In this document: positions 35,319 to 43,958 of the stretch, in pieces
Position numbering within the stretch: position 1 is the stretch's first letter
How the letters are laid out: each line of letters opens with the position of its first letter
Source of the DNA: Oscillatoria acuminata PCC 6304
GTDB lineage: Bacteria > Cyanobacteriota > Cyanobacteriia > Cyanobacteriales > Laspinemataceae
Assembly (NCBI RefSeq): GCF_000317105.1
Contig: NC_019693.1
Location: 6,821,227-6,885,226, forward strand
Direction of reading: 5' to 3'
Length of the DNA: 64,000 nt
The notes under the pieces: generated by a model
Databases searched by the model: none
What the model saw: only the letters and a program-made list of their open reading frames with translations
Told to the model about the DNA's origin: nothing
Made by a program: the position numbers and the translations under genes

Positions 35319-35535
35319 AAAACCGGATTGATCCGCTCTCCTTAGGGAATTAAGTCATGATTAATATCAAACGCGATCGCCACCCATCCTGACCCTGACT
35401 CATTAGCTGAGAGATGCCTTGATTGAAATGAGATGATTCTAGCCGATGCCCGATGTAAGTGCAACGCCCAAGCTGCAACCGATCCACACCCTGTTCGCGG
35501 AGTGTTCCGCGCACAGGGTGCAGGTGTTTTTAGAC

Positions 35536-35695
35536 TAGCCCTGTCAAGGTGTGTAGATTGTAGGGGCGTATTGCATACGCCCTGAAGAGGGCGTATGCAA
35601 TACGCCCCTACAAGAAACCCTGATTTTTCGTCATCAAATTTACCTCTTGTAGGGGCGCATTGCGCCCCTACAATCTATACACCTTGACAGGGCTA
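35536..35695. mobile_element. MITE-like element, family A copy 2 (12-bp TSD)
   Basis: A 160-bp element with the same ends as the copy at 8480 (TAGCCCTGTCAAGGTG and its complement). The flanks are GTGTTTTTAGAC (35524-35535) and GTGTTTATAGAC (35696-35707), a 12-bp direct repeat with one mismatch, consistent with an older target duplication. Inside are two palindromes based on GTAGGGGCG...CGCCCCTAC. It lies 217 bp upstream of the KAS III gene start. Confidence 0.85.
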
Positions 35696-35765
35696 GTGTT
35701 TATAGACCGTTAAAAGTTATAGGGAATATTAGGGGGTCTACTCAAACCCAACAGCCTGAGAAGAT

Positions 35766-35805
35766 TAAAAACAACAGTCCAGCCAGAATGATTCTGACCG
35801 GACTG
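35766..35805 (-). terminator. Probable terminator of the secreted pentapeptide-repeat gene
   Basis: An interrupted hairpin CAGTCC...CAGAAT / ATTCTG...GGACTG spans 35775-35805. Read on the minus strand it is followed by TTGTTTTTAAT. It lies about 200 bp downstream of the stop at 36009, so its link to that gene is likely but not certain. Confidence 0.45.
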
Positions 35806-36008
35806 CCTGTTATGGTGATTTTTTAAAAAGACCTAAGCGGTCTGTGTTATTCCTATTTTCTATAGTTCTACTCTATCCCAACCCATCAATGGGGGGAATC
35901 TATCCCGAGATAGAACTTGTCGAAGTTGCAAAATCCCCTGTGAATAATTGACTGGCAAGAGAGATTTTCTTCAGAAACCTCCCTCGGTTGGCGAATCCAG
36001 CCGCCTTT

Positions 36009-36539
36009 CTAATCACAATAGAGCGTATCCCGGGTGTTACGTCCCGTCACAGGATTGGTCCCGGTAGCAAGTTCGCAGAGGATTTCATTGGCGTCATCGC
36101 GCAGGAACACATCAGTAAAATCTGCGCCTTCGATGTTGGCCCCATTAAATTTGGCACTGAAGGCAAAGGACCCTTCGAGAATGGCATTTTTGAGGTTGGT
36201 TCTGATAAACCTTGCGGTATCTAAGGTGGTGTTACTCAGGTTGGCACCTTCTAAATTGGCATCTTCAAGGTGGGCGGCGAATAGGCTGGCCCCTTGCAAG
36301 TTGGCATGACTGAGGTTACTTTTGCGGAGGTTAGCGTGGTTAAAGCTGGCCTGGGTGAGGTCGCGCCCGGAAAAATCCGCGCCGAGGAGGTTTTCTTTGT
36401 TATAGTTTTGGGCGAGAGCGTCGGAAGGATAAGCTGTGGTGAGGGTGGCGACTGTTCCGACTGCGGAGATCCAAACCAGTACCGAAACTACCAGACTCAT
36501 GACCCGAGTCCAACCCCAGTTACAAAACCAATTTTTCAT
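36009..36539 (-). CDS. Secreted pentapeptide-repeat protein
   Basis: From the ATG at 36539 the product is 176 aa, with a Sec signal peptide (MKNWFCNWGWTR, hydrophobic MSLVVSVLVWISAVGTVA, then DALAQ as likely cleavage site). The mature part has about twenty A(N/D)LxX pentapeptide repeats (ANLRKSNLSHANLQGASL) and a C-terminal segment with two Cys residues (LCELATGT and TLYCD) that could form a disulphide. It would reside in the periplasm or thylakoid lumen. An in-frame TTG at 36560 adds seven residues and is less likely. The function is unknown. Confidence 0.87.
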   Translation of the reverse strand: MKNWFCNWGWTRVMSLVVSVLVWISAVGTVATLTTAYPSDALAQNYNKENLLGADFSGRDLTQASFNHANLRKSNLSHANLQGASLFAAHLEDANLEGANLSNTTLDTARFIRTNLKNAILEGSFAFSAKFNGANIEGADFTDVFLRDDANEILCELATGTNPVTGRNTRDTLYCD

Positions 36540-36659
36540 ATGTTCGTTGCGTCGATCCAAAAGTGACTCCTGCGCGATGGGAGGGATGATTTTTTAAGAC
36601 CCAGAAAATTCAAGTATTCGTTGTTATTTTACCAGCAAGCGTAACCCTGGAGTTATCTG

Positions 36660-37241
36660 ATGTCTGCTTCTTCTCCCCTGTGGTTCAGTTTCCCGGCTGA
36701 TCAGAGTCCCAACCCCGGTTTGTGGGGTGAAGCATTGGTGGCTCAATGGTTACTGGATACGGGGTGGGAGATTTGGGCGCGGCGTTGGCGCACTCGCGGG
36801 GGGGAAATTGATCTGATTGCTTGGCAGTCTTCTTATACAACACAAAGTAGTGGGTTTGTCAAGGGAGATATCTCCCCTCATTTAGTCCAGAGTGAGGGGG
36901 GTCTGTTGGCATTTGTGGAGGTCAAAACGCGATCGCCAAGGAGTTGGGATGCCGGGGGCCTACTCGCTATTTCACCGAGTAAACAAGCCAAACTGATCCA
37001 AACCGCCCAGTTATTTTTAGCGGAACATCCGGAGTTAGCGGAGTTTCCCTGCCGGTTTGATGTGGCGTTGGTCCAGTATCAGCGCCAAAAGCGATCGCCC
37101 CAGTCGGGGGTTAACCTCCCAGGCGATCGCCCAGGTCAACCCTCACCGCCACAGAATCCTATCTGCCTCGGTCAACCCCAACCCATTGGAGATTATTGCT
37201 TTACCCTGCATGATTATATTTGTGGAGCGTTCGATGCCTAA
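36660..37241 (+). CDS. UPF0102/YraN family nuclease-like protein
   Basis: The 193-aa protein matches YraN: GLWGEALVAQWLLDTGWEIWARRWRTRGGEIDLIAW (Glu and Asp of a PD-(D/E)xK-like core) and LLAFVEVKTRSPRSWDAGG (the ExK half). It is longer than the usual 120 or so residues because of an insert around residues 57-78 between the GEIDLIA and FVEVKTR strands and a C-terminal extension with HIP1-encoded GDRPG. It is held to act in nucleic-acid processing but is poorly characterised. It lies divergent from the secreted pentapeptide gene. Confidence 0.88.
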   Translation: MSASSPLWFSFPADQSPNPGLWGEALVAQWLLDTGWEIWARRWRTRGGEIDLIAWQSSYTTQSSGFVKGDISPHLVQSEGGLLAFVEVKTRSPRSWDAGGLLAISPSKQAKLIQTAQLFLAEHPELAEFPCRFDVALVQYQRQKRSPQSGVNLPGDRPGQPSPPQNPICLGQPQPIGDYCFTLHDYICGAFDA

Positions 37242-37300
37242 GATCGAAACACCCTAATGTTTCCCGGTGACGAGAGTTCAGTTGTGGGAATGGGCCCGGA

Positions 37301-37729
37301 TTATGCTAAAGTTTCCGGACAATACCCCAACCCTTGCACAAATTGTTCGCGAAACTCCTCAATTTCACTCAAATCAGGATGACCGTGAGATACCACAGCA
37401 ATCTGATAGCGACGCATCACTTCAATGGGAGATTGGCCGTTTTCCAAGGCCCATAGCGCCATTTGTAAGCGGATGCTGGGTTGGCCGGGGATTCCCAGTT
37501 CATTCATGAAGGCTCGAAAATCTCCGTCCTGTTGCGCTTTGAGGGGGTGGTTCATTTTCACCCGCACGATCCATCCGTCAATTTGATGAATCACACTCAG
37601 GAAGCGAACGGGCAGATTCGCTCTGGTGTTGAGATATTCTGCAACTCTTAGGGTTAGACTGGCATTTGCCAGGTGATAGAGGTAATCCATCTTCACCAAT
37701 TTCCGTATTCTTGGACAATAATGAGTCAT
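37301..37729 (-). CDS. Conserved hypothetical protein, 142 aa
   Basis: I do not assign a domain. The protein is compact and mixed alpha/beta, with a good internal start at 37690 (MDYLYHLANASLTLRVAEYL) that may be the real one, since the 13 residues before it are basic and low quality. No signal peptide or membrane helix is present. Conserved-looking segments are VIHQIDGWIVRVKMNHPL and IRLQMALWALENGQSPIEVM. It runs convergent to the YraN-like gene with 59 bp between stops. Confidence 0.65.
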   Translation of the reverse strand: MTHYCPRIRKLVKMDYLYHLANASLTLRVAEYLNTRANLPVRFLSVIHQIDGWIVRVKMNHPLKAQQDGDFRAFMNELGIPGQPSIRLQMALWALENGQSPIEVMRRYQIAVVSHGHPDLSEIEEFREQFVQGLGYCPETLA

Positions 37730-38365
37730 CTGGTTTGTCCTGTGGGTTCGTTGATTGCTTGTTGGCTAAAGGAACCTAGCTCTCCCTATCCCTAGCCCAG
37801 CTTTAATAACTCTAGCCCTTGGACTTTGTAGCGTTCGGGAAATTTTGGCTACATAAGTTCAGGCCATTGCCAGGAAAGGAATCCAGATGCTTTGCGGTCG
37901 CCTCAAATTTAAAAGAGACCCAACTTAAGTAGGGATAAAGTTAAACCAGCTTCAAGATGTGAGTTAAAAGGAGGGGTTAAGTTGGGAAAACCAGGAGATT
38001 TTGCCAATTTTGTTTAGGGGTTGATCTGCGTTTATCCAATTCACCTCTATCCTCGTTATTCTTCGATCTCGTAACCGCCACAGCTCCATATTCTATTGTG
38101 GCGATCGCCTGGTTTTTCTAACATGGGTAAGATCCCTCTGATGATATGGGGAAGTCTACCCAAGTTTTTACACTTACCCAAGGATTATCTTGGTTTTAAA
38201 AATTTCTTAAATTATCCTAGGTATTTATGGCTAGATATCTCTCATCTGTTCACTCGCCTTCTATATTAATGTAAACGATTTTAAAAATAAAAGTTGAATG
38301 GGTCAGACTTTACCTTATAATTTTTTATCTTAACACAGATTAAATGGAATAAATCCCTTTTTGGG
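37730..38365. other. Intergenic region upstream of queA
   Basis: About 640 bp without a supportable gene. The part from 38160 to 38365 is AT-rich and probably holds the queA promoter. One HIP1 site is near 38100. I see no riboswitch-like structure or repeat. Confidence 0.35.
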
Positions 38366-39550
38366 ATGACAAGTATGTTCCCTAATCAACCCGATTTTGA
38401 GACCGTGGCCTCCTCCGTCAATGCCATCAACAGCCTAACCCACAGTCAGCCCGAAGGCGATCGCACCCTATCCGCTTATGACTACGACCTGCCAGAAGAA
38501 CGAATCGCTCAGAATCCGGTAACCCCTCGGGATAATTCTCGGTTACTGGTGGTGGATTCACCCACTAGTCACCAGCATCGGAGATTCCGAGACCTCCCCG
38601 AACTCCTAGAACCCGGTGACTTACTGGTTCTCAACAATACTCGGGTGATGCCCGCTCGACTCTATGGCTACAAATCCACGGGTACACCTGTTGAGGTCCT
38701 GCTGTTAGAAGAACAAGAGGAGAACCAGTGGTTAGGATTAGTCAAACCCGGGCGGCGTTTAAAACCCGGGGCGCTGATTCAGTTTCCTGTGCCAGATACT
38801 CCAGAGGGCGAACCTGAATCTCAGTCCACCTTGCAGGCTAAGGTGTTAGCCACTGATGAAGCGACGGGGGGGAGAATTTTGCAATTTGAAGCGACACCGG
38901 GGTTTTCAGTCCGGGAGTTACTGGAGTCTTATGGACAGGTGCCCTTACCGCCTTATATTACCCAATCTGTCGCTTCACCGGACCAGTATCAAACGGTTTA
39001 TGCGGAACAGTCTGGATCCGCCGCCGCACCGACGGCAGGGTTGCACTTTACTGAAGAATTGCTCGATCGCCTGGAAGCGAAGGGAATAAATCGCGCCTTT
39101 GTTACCTTGCACGTCGGAGTTGGCACCTTTCGCCCGGTGGAGGTAGAGGATGTCACCCGCCATCAAATGCATCAAGAGTGGGTGCAAGTGCCGAAGGAAA
39201 CCGTGGAAAAAATCCGCGAGACGAAAGCGCGGGGGGGTCGAGTGATTGCGGTGGGGACCACCGGGGTGCGATCGCTTGAAGGTGCAGCAGTCTCCGGAGA
39301 ATTGCAGCCGTTTTGTGGCAAGACTGACTTATTTATCTATCCGGGATATCAGTGGCGGGTCGTCGATGGATTGATTACCAATTTTCATCTACCGCGCTCA
39401 AGTTTGCTGATGTTGGTGAGTGCATTAATAGGGCGCGATCGCCTGTTGGGGTTGTATCGGGAGGCGATCGCCCAGGAGTATCGCTTTTATTCCTTTGGAG
39501 ACGCGATGATTATTTTGCCTTCCGCCAAGACTGAAATCTCAGCCTCCTAA
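38366..39550 (+). CDS. queA: tRNA preQ1(34) S-adenosylmethionine ribosyltransferase-isomerase
   Basis: QueA transfers and isomerises the ribosyl part of SAM to 7-aminomethyl-7-deazaguanine in tRNA to make epoxyqueuosine. The 394-aa protein has the family pattern: [54 protein letters not shown]-like [36 protein letters not shown] and a C-terminal [12 protein letters not shown]. An N-terminal extension of about 35 residues precedes the usual start (LSAYDYDLP). Either this lineage has the extension or translation begins elsewhere; no in-frame ATG lies closer. A terminator follows. Confidence 0.95.
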   Translation: MTSMFPNQPDFETVASSVNAINSLTHSQPEGDRTLSAYDYDLPEERIAQNPVTPRDNSRLLVVDSPTSHQHRRFRDLPELLEPGDLLVLNNTRVMPARLYGYKSTGTPVEVLLLEEQEENQWLGLVKPGRRLKPGALIQFPVPDTPEGEPESQSTLQAKVLATDEATGGRILQFEATPGFSVRELLESYGQVPLPPYITQSVASPDQYQTVYAEQSGSAAAPTAGLHFTEELLDRLEAKGINRAFVTLHVGVGTFRPVEVEDVTRHQMHQEWVQVPKETVEKIRETKARGGRVIAVGTTGVRSLEGAAVSGELQPFCGKTDLFIYPGYQWRVVDGLITNFHLPRSSLLMLVSALIGRDRLLGLYREAIAQEYRFYSFGDAMIILPSAKTEISAS

Positions 39551-39560
39551 AAAATTAAGC

Positions 39561-39606
39561 ATCAAGCACTTGACAAATGGCAATGCTTCATGCTTGATTT
39601 TTTTTC
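39561..39606 (+). terminator. Terminator after queA
   Basis: ATCAAGCA (39561-39568) pairs with TGCTTGAT (39591-39598) and runs into nine Ts. It lies 11 bp after the queA stop and precedes rpmF, which reads the other way. Confidence 0.75.
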
Positions 39607-39664
39607 CTGAACTGATAGCAAGACGCGATCGCCCGCGTCTTGACCATCAAGGAACCCCAACCTT

Positions 39665-39844
39665 TTAGGATTCTTCGTCCTCGTCATCTTCGTCAGAAGG
39701 ATAGACAAAACCCGTAGAACGTCCGGTCAATACCGACTTGCCGAGGGACAGGGCTTTTTGAGCTTGCAAAGCTGCTTTGTTCTTCCAAGTCGCTTTGCGT
39801 TTATCGCGCTTGGATTTCGAGGTTTTCTTCTTGGGAACCGCCAT
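39665..39844 (-). CDS. rpmF: 50S ribosomal protein L32
   Basis: The 59-aa protein, translated by hand, starts [20 protein letters not shown], the unmistakable bL32 N-terminus, continues [19 protein letters not shown] and ends in an acidic tail rich in Asp and Glu, as in cyanobacterial L32. bL32 is a small protein of the large ribosomal subunit. As in many cyanobacteria, the zinc-binding cysteines of some bacterial L32 are absent. It is monocistronic, with the next minus-strand gene 138 bp downstream in coordinate but upstream in transcription. Confidence 0.96.
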   Translation of the reverse strand: MAVPKKKTSKSKRDKRKATWKNKAALQAQKALSLGKSVLTGRSTGFVYPSDEDDEDEES

Positions 39845-39982
39845 AACCTGAATGACTCAAATTTTTGACAACCTTTCCATTTTAAGCCATAATCTTGACT
39901 CTGCGATCGCACCGCGAGTCGTTTGCTGCTTTTCGGGGTAAAAAAATTTCACACCCGACCCCGTTTTCCCCCTGGCTCCTCA

Positions 39983-40822
39983 TCAGTGCAAGTTTTCATG
40001 CTCGATCACAAACACATTGGCATAGAGATTCGCCAAAACCTGTTGTCCCTGTTGGGTCAGCCCTAAGTAAGGCAGGGCCTCTTGAATGTAAGGATAAACG
40101 CTTTCCCAATAAACCCGAGGATATTTGGCCCGCAGATCCCCAGGGTTTTCATACCCCAGCTTTGCATTCATGCCTATTTCTTCAAATTCATAGAACAGGG
40201 CACTAATCTTTTTCAAATATCTGGGATCGCTGAGTTGGCCGACTAGGGCCGCCGCCCGCACCAGTGCCGGATAAGTGCCAGTTTCCTGAGAATCCTGACC
40301 CATTGGCATGGGAAACCGCGTCAGTTCGATATTCCGCTTGAGGGCTTCGGCATCAATCAGTTTATGGCCGCCAAAGCGCTCTTGAATAAATAGCTTATCG
40401 CGATCGACTCGATAGGGTGTCAAGCTGGCCGAGGTTGCCCCTTCCGGTAGCGTCACCATTTCGCCATTGCAACCCGTCGCATAGACCCCCGCTGCTGTTC
40501 GGTCCTGTTTGCAAACCCCTTTGACGTAGCCGATATCGTGGCAGACCAGAGAAATGATAAAGTGCAACCAATCTTCACAGGAAACGCCACCCTCACGGAT
40601 GTGTTTGCCCCGCAAGATCTCTTGTCCCACTAGCGTAATGTTAATGGTGTGTTCGATATTGTGGTACAAGGCATCCGTATTGGCCAGATTCTCTAGGGCC
40701 ATGTGGCCCGCCCAACCAATAATATCAGCATAGTCCGGTTTTAAACCCCCGTATGTCCGGGCATAACCTGCTTTAAGCTGGCGCACGAAGTCATCAATCA
40801 AGATTTCCGTGGTGTTAAACAT
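39983..40822 (-). CDS. HD-domain metal-dependent phosphohydrolase
   Basis: The 279-aa protein has the HD-superfamily motif: ALYHNIEHTINIT (first His and His-Glu-His cluster, about 52-64) and IISLVCHDIGYVKGVC (the HD dyad, about 87-102). It appears to be a cytosolic nucleotide or nucleotidyl phosphohydrolase, but the substrate is unknown. It is transcribed in the same direction as rpmF and starts after a 645-bp gap. Confidence 0.8.
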   Translation of the reverse strand: MFNTTEILIDDFVRQLKAGYARTYGGLKPDYADIIGWAGHMALENLANTDALYHNIEHTINITLVGQEILRGKHIREGGVSCEDWLHFIISLVCHDIGYVKGVCKQDRTAAGVYATGCNGEMVTLPEGATSASLTPYRVDRDKLFIQERFGGHKLIDAEALKRNIELTRFPMPMGQDSQETGTYPALVRAAALVGQLSDPRYLKKISALFYEFEEIGMNAKLGYENPGDLRAKYPRVYWESVYPYIQEALPYLGLTQQGQQVLANLYANVFVIEHENLH

Positions 40823-41467
40823 ATCCCCTTGTGCCTGTTATTATTAGCGTCTGGTTACCCTGTAGGGGCCGCCAACGCCGAGTAGACCGCAAACGTTGCT
40901 CCTGTCAATCATAAAAACTCGTTAGGTGAGCTTGAACCAGAGATAATGGTGCTTGTATTCAGTGTAGACAATTGGGTGACCTCAAAGGTAAAAATACAGA
41001 GTCAGACTCCGACTCAGGTCCCCTAGAACAGGAGGTTAGGGTGGGGTCCCCACCTTGGCCGGATGTAGAGACCAAACCAAGGGAGTCTCTACCATTTTGT
41101 TGGGATCACAGGATTTAATTGGGATTCGGACTGAGGCACGGAACTCAGGGGCAGGGGTAGCCCCCTGCCCAGGGGACAATCCAGATACTCCCTCCTCAAT
41201 CCCTGAGATTGTGTGGAAGTCCTGACTGGGACTAAAGAGGTGAAAAAATCAGCCACTGTTTTGGGAACTGGGGAGTTCCCGTCCCGAACCATTTTTTTCA
41301 ATATCTGGTTTTCCGGTCTTCTTCAATGATGGAGATCTTCGCAGGTCGAGATCTAGATCACACCCATAAGCCGGATGCGATCGCATCGTAGAAAAACACA
41401 ATCGCTAAGATCGACTCATATCGATCATACCGATTTTCAGTGGAAATTATTAGGTTTCCCTAGAACA
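40823..41467. other. Intergenic region with short palindromes
   Basis: About 645 bp without a supportable gene between the HD hydrolase and the small plus-strand gene. A palindrome GGTGGGGTCCCCACC lies near 41040-41054. The open frame from 41375 is only an extension of the next gene. Confidence 0.35.
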
Positions 41468-41668
41468 ATGGAACTAACCGCAGCCATGTCTCAAGTCCCG
41501 CTGGAAGAACTATATGGTCAAGTCATGTTCTCTAATGTCGTGACTCGTGCCGATCGCCAACAGCTTAAAGCTGCTCTTTTAAAAGATTGCTTGAGCGAAG
41601 ATGAACAAGCCATCATCGACCGAGTTTTGTACAACGTCCGCCGGGGATGGCTTCAGCTTATCGATTGA
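41468..41668 (+). CDS. Small conserved cyanobacterial protein, 66 aa
   Basis: From the ATG at 41468 the product is MELTAAMSQVPLEELYGQVM followed by a helical, charged part (about 25-66) rich in Arg/Lys and Leu, ending RRGWLQLID. The pattern resembles a small conserved hypothetical family I have seen in filamentous cyanobacteria, without known function. The longer frame from 41375 adds 31 residues with no family-like pattern. It lies upstream of psb28, separated by 334 bp. Confidence 0.65.
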   Translation: MELTAAMSQVPLEELYGQVMFSNVVTRADRQQLKAALLKDCLSEDEQAIIDRVLYNVRRGWLQLID

Positions 41669-42002
41669 CCTTTGAGATCGTTACCCCCTTTTTATAAAAA
41701 AAACCTGCTTCTGACTTTAAGCAGGGAGTACGGTATCCGTTTATTGATTTTGTCCGATTTTATATTCGGATGCTGTCTGGGTAGGCCATTTCCTCAACCT
41801 GTCAGCATTTTTTGCCTGTTTATCTTTCCATTCCTTCTCCTTGCCCCCCAACTTATCCCCGGGGAGGTCGTTACACCCTGCCACTGTCTAGGGTTTGAGG
41901 TGGCCCTTAGGGCAAAGTCAAACCCCAGAGCGGGTAAAGATTCAGCGTGATCGCCCCTCTAATAATGCTACGATAAGAGAGACGTTTAGGCGGGTGCAAC
42001 TC
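41669..42002. other. Intergenic region upstream of psb28 with one hairpin
   Basis: A hairpin CCTGCTT...AAGCAGG spans 41704-41725, directly after a run of eight As. It may end a transcript, although the run is on the wrong side for the plus-strand gene. No further gene is seen; the frame open from 41672 lacks any family pattern. Confidence 0.35.
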
Positions 42003-42359
42003 GTGAGTGTCTCCGTACAATTTATCAAGGGTTTAGATGAGGAACTCGGCGGAATTAGTCTACGAAAAGGCCGAACCTCAGGAACGAAAACCGTAGTCTT
42101 GTTGTTTGAACGAGTTCAGGCAATGGAAAAAGGCCGGAGCTTTATTAATAAAATAGAAACCTTAAATTTGAGTGATGAAGAAGGGGAAATTACCGTCATT
42201 CCCAATGGCATGAAATTTCAATTTGTTGATGATGATAATCTCTCCCAAGCTGAATGTTCATTTGAGGTGACTTCTGATGAAGCCTGGGAACGGGTGATGA
42301 GATTTTTGCACCGATATGCTGATGCTCATGGGTTTGAATTTCAAGCCCCTCAAACCTAG
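42003..42359 (+). CDS. psb28: Photosystem II assembly protein Psb28
   Basis: Psb28 binds the PSII reaction-centre 47 assembly intermediate and protects it during biogenesis. The 118-aa product from the GTG at 42003 has the family start VSVQFIKGLDEEL, a middle LSDEEGEITVIPNGMKFQFVDD and the conserved C-terminal SDEAWERVMRFLHRYADAHG. The central strand FxFExP of typical Psb28 reads VVLLFERVQAM, so it may be a divergent paralogue such as a Psb28-2-type protein. Longer frames upstream (from 41895) lack any homology. It lies 211 bp upstream of glnB on the same strand. Confidence 0.85.
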   Translation: MSVSVQFIKGLDEELGGISLRKGRTSGTKTVVLLFERVQAMEKGRSFINKIETLNLSDEEGEITVIPNGMKFQFVDDDNLSQAECSFEVTSDEAWERVMRFLHRYADAHGFEFQAPQT

Positions 42360-42474
42360 GTTTTTTTTGGGGGCGATCGCCAATCTCAGGGCGATTAGCT
42401 CAGATCAAAGGGATTGATTAACTCCCGCAATTTCCCGGATCCCAACCTAACTGGCACCTCAATCCCGAATTTCT

Positions 42475-42488
42475 GTATCAACAACTAC
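42475..42488 (+). promoter_or_regulatory. NtcA-type operator GTA-N8-TAC upstream of glnB
   Basis: GTATCAACAACTAC at 42475-42488 fits the NtcA consensus GTA-N8-TAC exactly. TACTAA or TAAGGT about 23-26 bp downstream (42512-42520) could serve as the -10. NtcA activates nitrogen-stress genes in response to 2-oxoglutarate, and glnB is a known NtcA target in cyanobacteria. Confidence 0.7.
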
Positions 42489-42558
42489 AAAAGACCAGGA
42501 CAGGGCGGTGATACTAAGGTACGATGCAGGTTACGCAATCAGCAGTTCAACAGCGTGA

Positions 42559-42909
<351 letters not shown>

Positions 42910-42968
42910 AACCTTGAGAAAGAATTAAGACTCCAGAATTGAGCCTCAATTCTCCTTTCTCCTCAAAT

Positions 42969-43003
42969 CTCCCCCCAACCTCAGTTGGAGGGGGATTTTT
43001 TAT
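42969..43003 (+). terminator. Terminator after glnB
   Basis: The hairpin TCCCCCC-AAC / GTTGGAGGGGGA (about 42970-42995, with a small bulge) is followed by TTTTTTA. It ends just where the convergent rdgB gene stops. Confidence 0.7.
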
Positions 43004-43611
43004 GAAAAATCTAAGGTAGCCAACTGAGGCAGGAGAATCTTAAAGGCCAAACCGCGATGACTTAGCCGTTTTTTAGTCTCGGGGTCCATTTCGGCAAAGG
43101 ACTGACGTTGTTCGGGGTGGTAAAAAATTGGGTCGTAACCAAAGCCATTATTTCCCCGGGGACGGTGGAGGATCCGGCCCGGACAAATCCCTTCAGCTTG
43201 TAAGGCAATCGAACCATCGGGACGGGCGATCGCGACTGCACAGACAAACTGGGCCTCTCGATTCAATTCACTGCCTAACTCAAACAGCAGACGATCAATC
43301 CGTTCTTGATCCGTTGCACCATAGCGTGCTGAAAAAATCCCCGGACTGCCATCAAGAGCATCCACAGCCAACCCGGAATCATCAGCGATCGCCCATTGTC
43401 CCGTCGCGATCGCCACCTCCGACGCCTTGAGCACTGCATTCTCCATAAAAGTCTCGCCGGTCTCCTCCACGTCGATTTCCGGGGGTTTAAGCTGCAATTC
43501 CCAGCCCAACTCTCCCAAATAAGCCTCCATTTCTTCGAGTTTACCGGGATTGCTCGTGGCAACCACCAAGGTTTTTTGCGTTTCAGGTTGTGATTCTAAA
43601 GTCATAGTCAA
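43000..43611 (-). CDS. rdgB: Non-canonical purine NTP pyrophosphatase (RdgB/HAM1)
   Basis: The enzyme removes dITP and XTP from the nucleotide pool by hydrolysis to the monophosphate. The 203-aa protein shows LVVATSNPGKLEEM (about 15-28), TFMENAVLKA, AIADDSGLAVDALDG, RGNNGFGYDPIF and the late SHRGLAFK, all family signatures. It is convergent with glnB. A second Met two codons in is an equally plausible start. Confidence 0.95.
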   Translation of the reverse strand: MTMTLESQPETQKTLVVATSNPGKLEEMEAYLGELGWELQLKPPEIDVEETGETFMENAVLKASEVAIATGQWAIADDSGLAVDALDGSPGIFSARYGATDQERIDRLLFELGSELNREAQFVCAVAIARPDGSIALQAEGICPGRILHRPRGNNGFGYDPIFYHPEQRQSFAEMDPETKKRLSHRGLAFKILLPQLATLDFS

Positions 43612-43691
43612 AACAGGGATATGGTAGCAACGATTCCAGCAATCGGGGGTTAACAGTTCAGAGGGTGGGGTTCATCGTGGTGTAACGCCTC

Positions 43692-43903
43692 CTCCGGTCC
43701 CCTCCCCTTAGCAAGGGGAGGGTTAGGGTGGGGTTCTTCTGAAGTAGCGATCGCTTCTGGAGGCTGGTCCAACCTCTTTACTTCGTGACGTGGCGATCGC
43801 CCTTGCGCGTGAAATCTCCACCTACTCATTCCTCTTGACGCCCTTAAGGGCGTCAAGAGGACCCCACCCTAGCCCTCCCCTTGCCAAGGGGAGGGGACCG
43901 GAG
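43692..43903. repeat. Inverted-repeat element, family C copy 1
   Basis: Two 43-bp arms (43692-43734 and 43861-43903) are inverted copies matching at about 41 of 43 positions. Each starts CTCCGGTCCCCTCCCC and itself folds through CCTCCCC...GGGGAGG. The 126 bp between them contain two HIP1 sites and a TTGACGCCC-TTAA-GGGCGTCAA palindrome. No flanking direct repeat is apparent. Confidence 0.75.
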
Positions 43904-43958
43904 ATGGAGTTAATAGAAAGGCAAATCCCTCTGAACATAAAAAACCTATTCTGGTAAG

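Noticed and set aside
41704-41725. Hairpin as terminator of the 66-aa protein gene
   Set aside because: The A-run precedes the hairpin and no T-run follows on the plus strand; there is no minus-strand gene for it to end.
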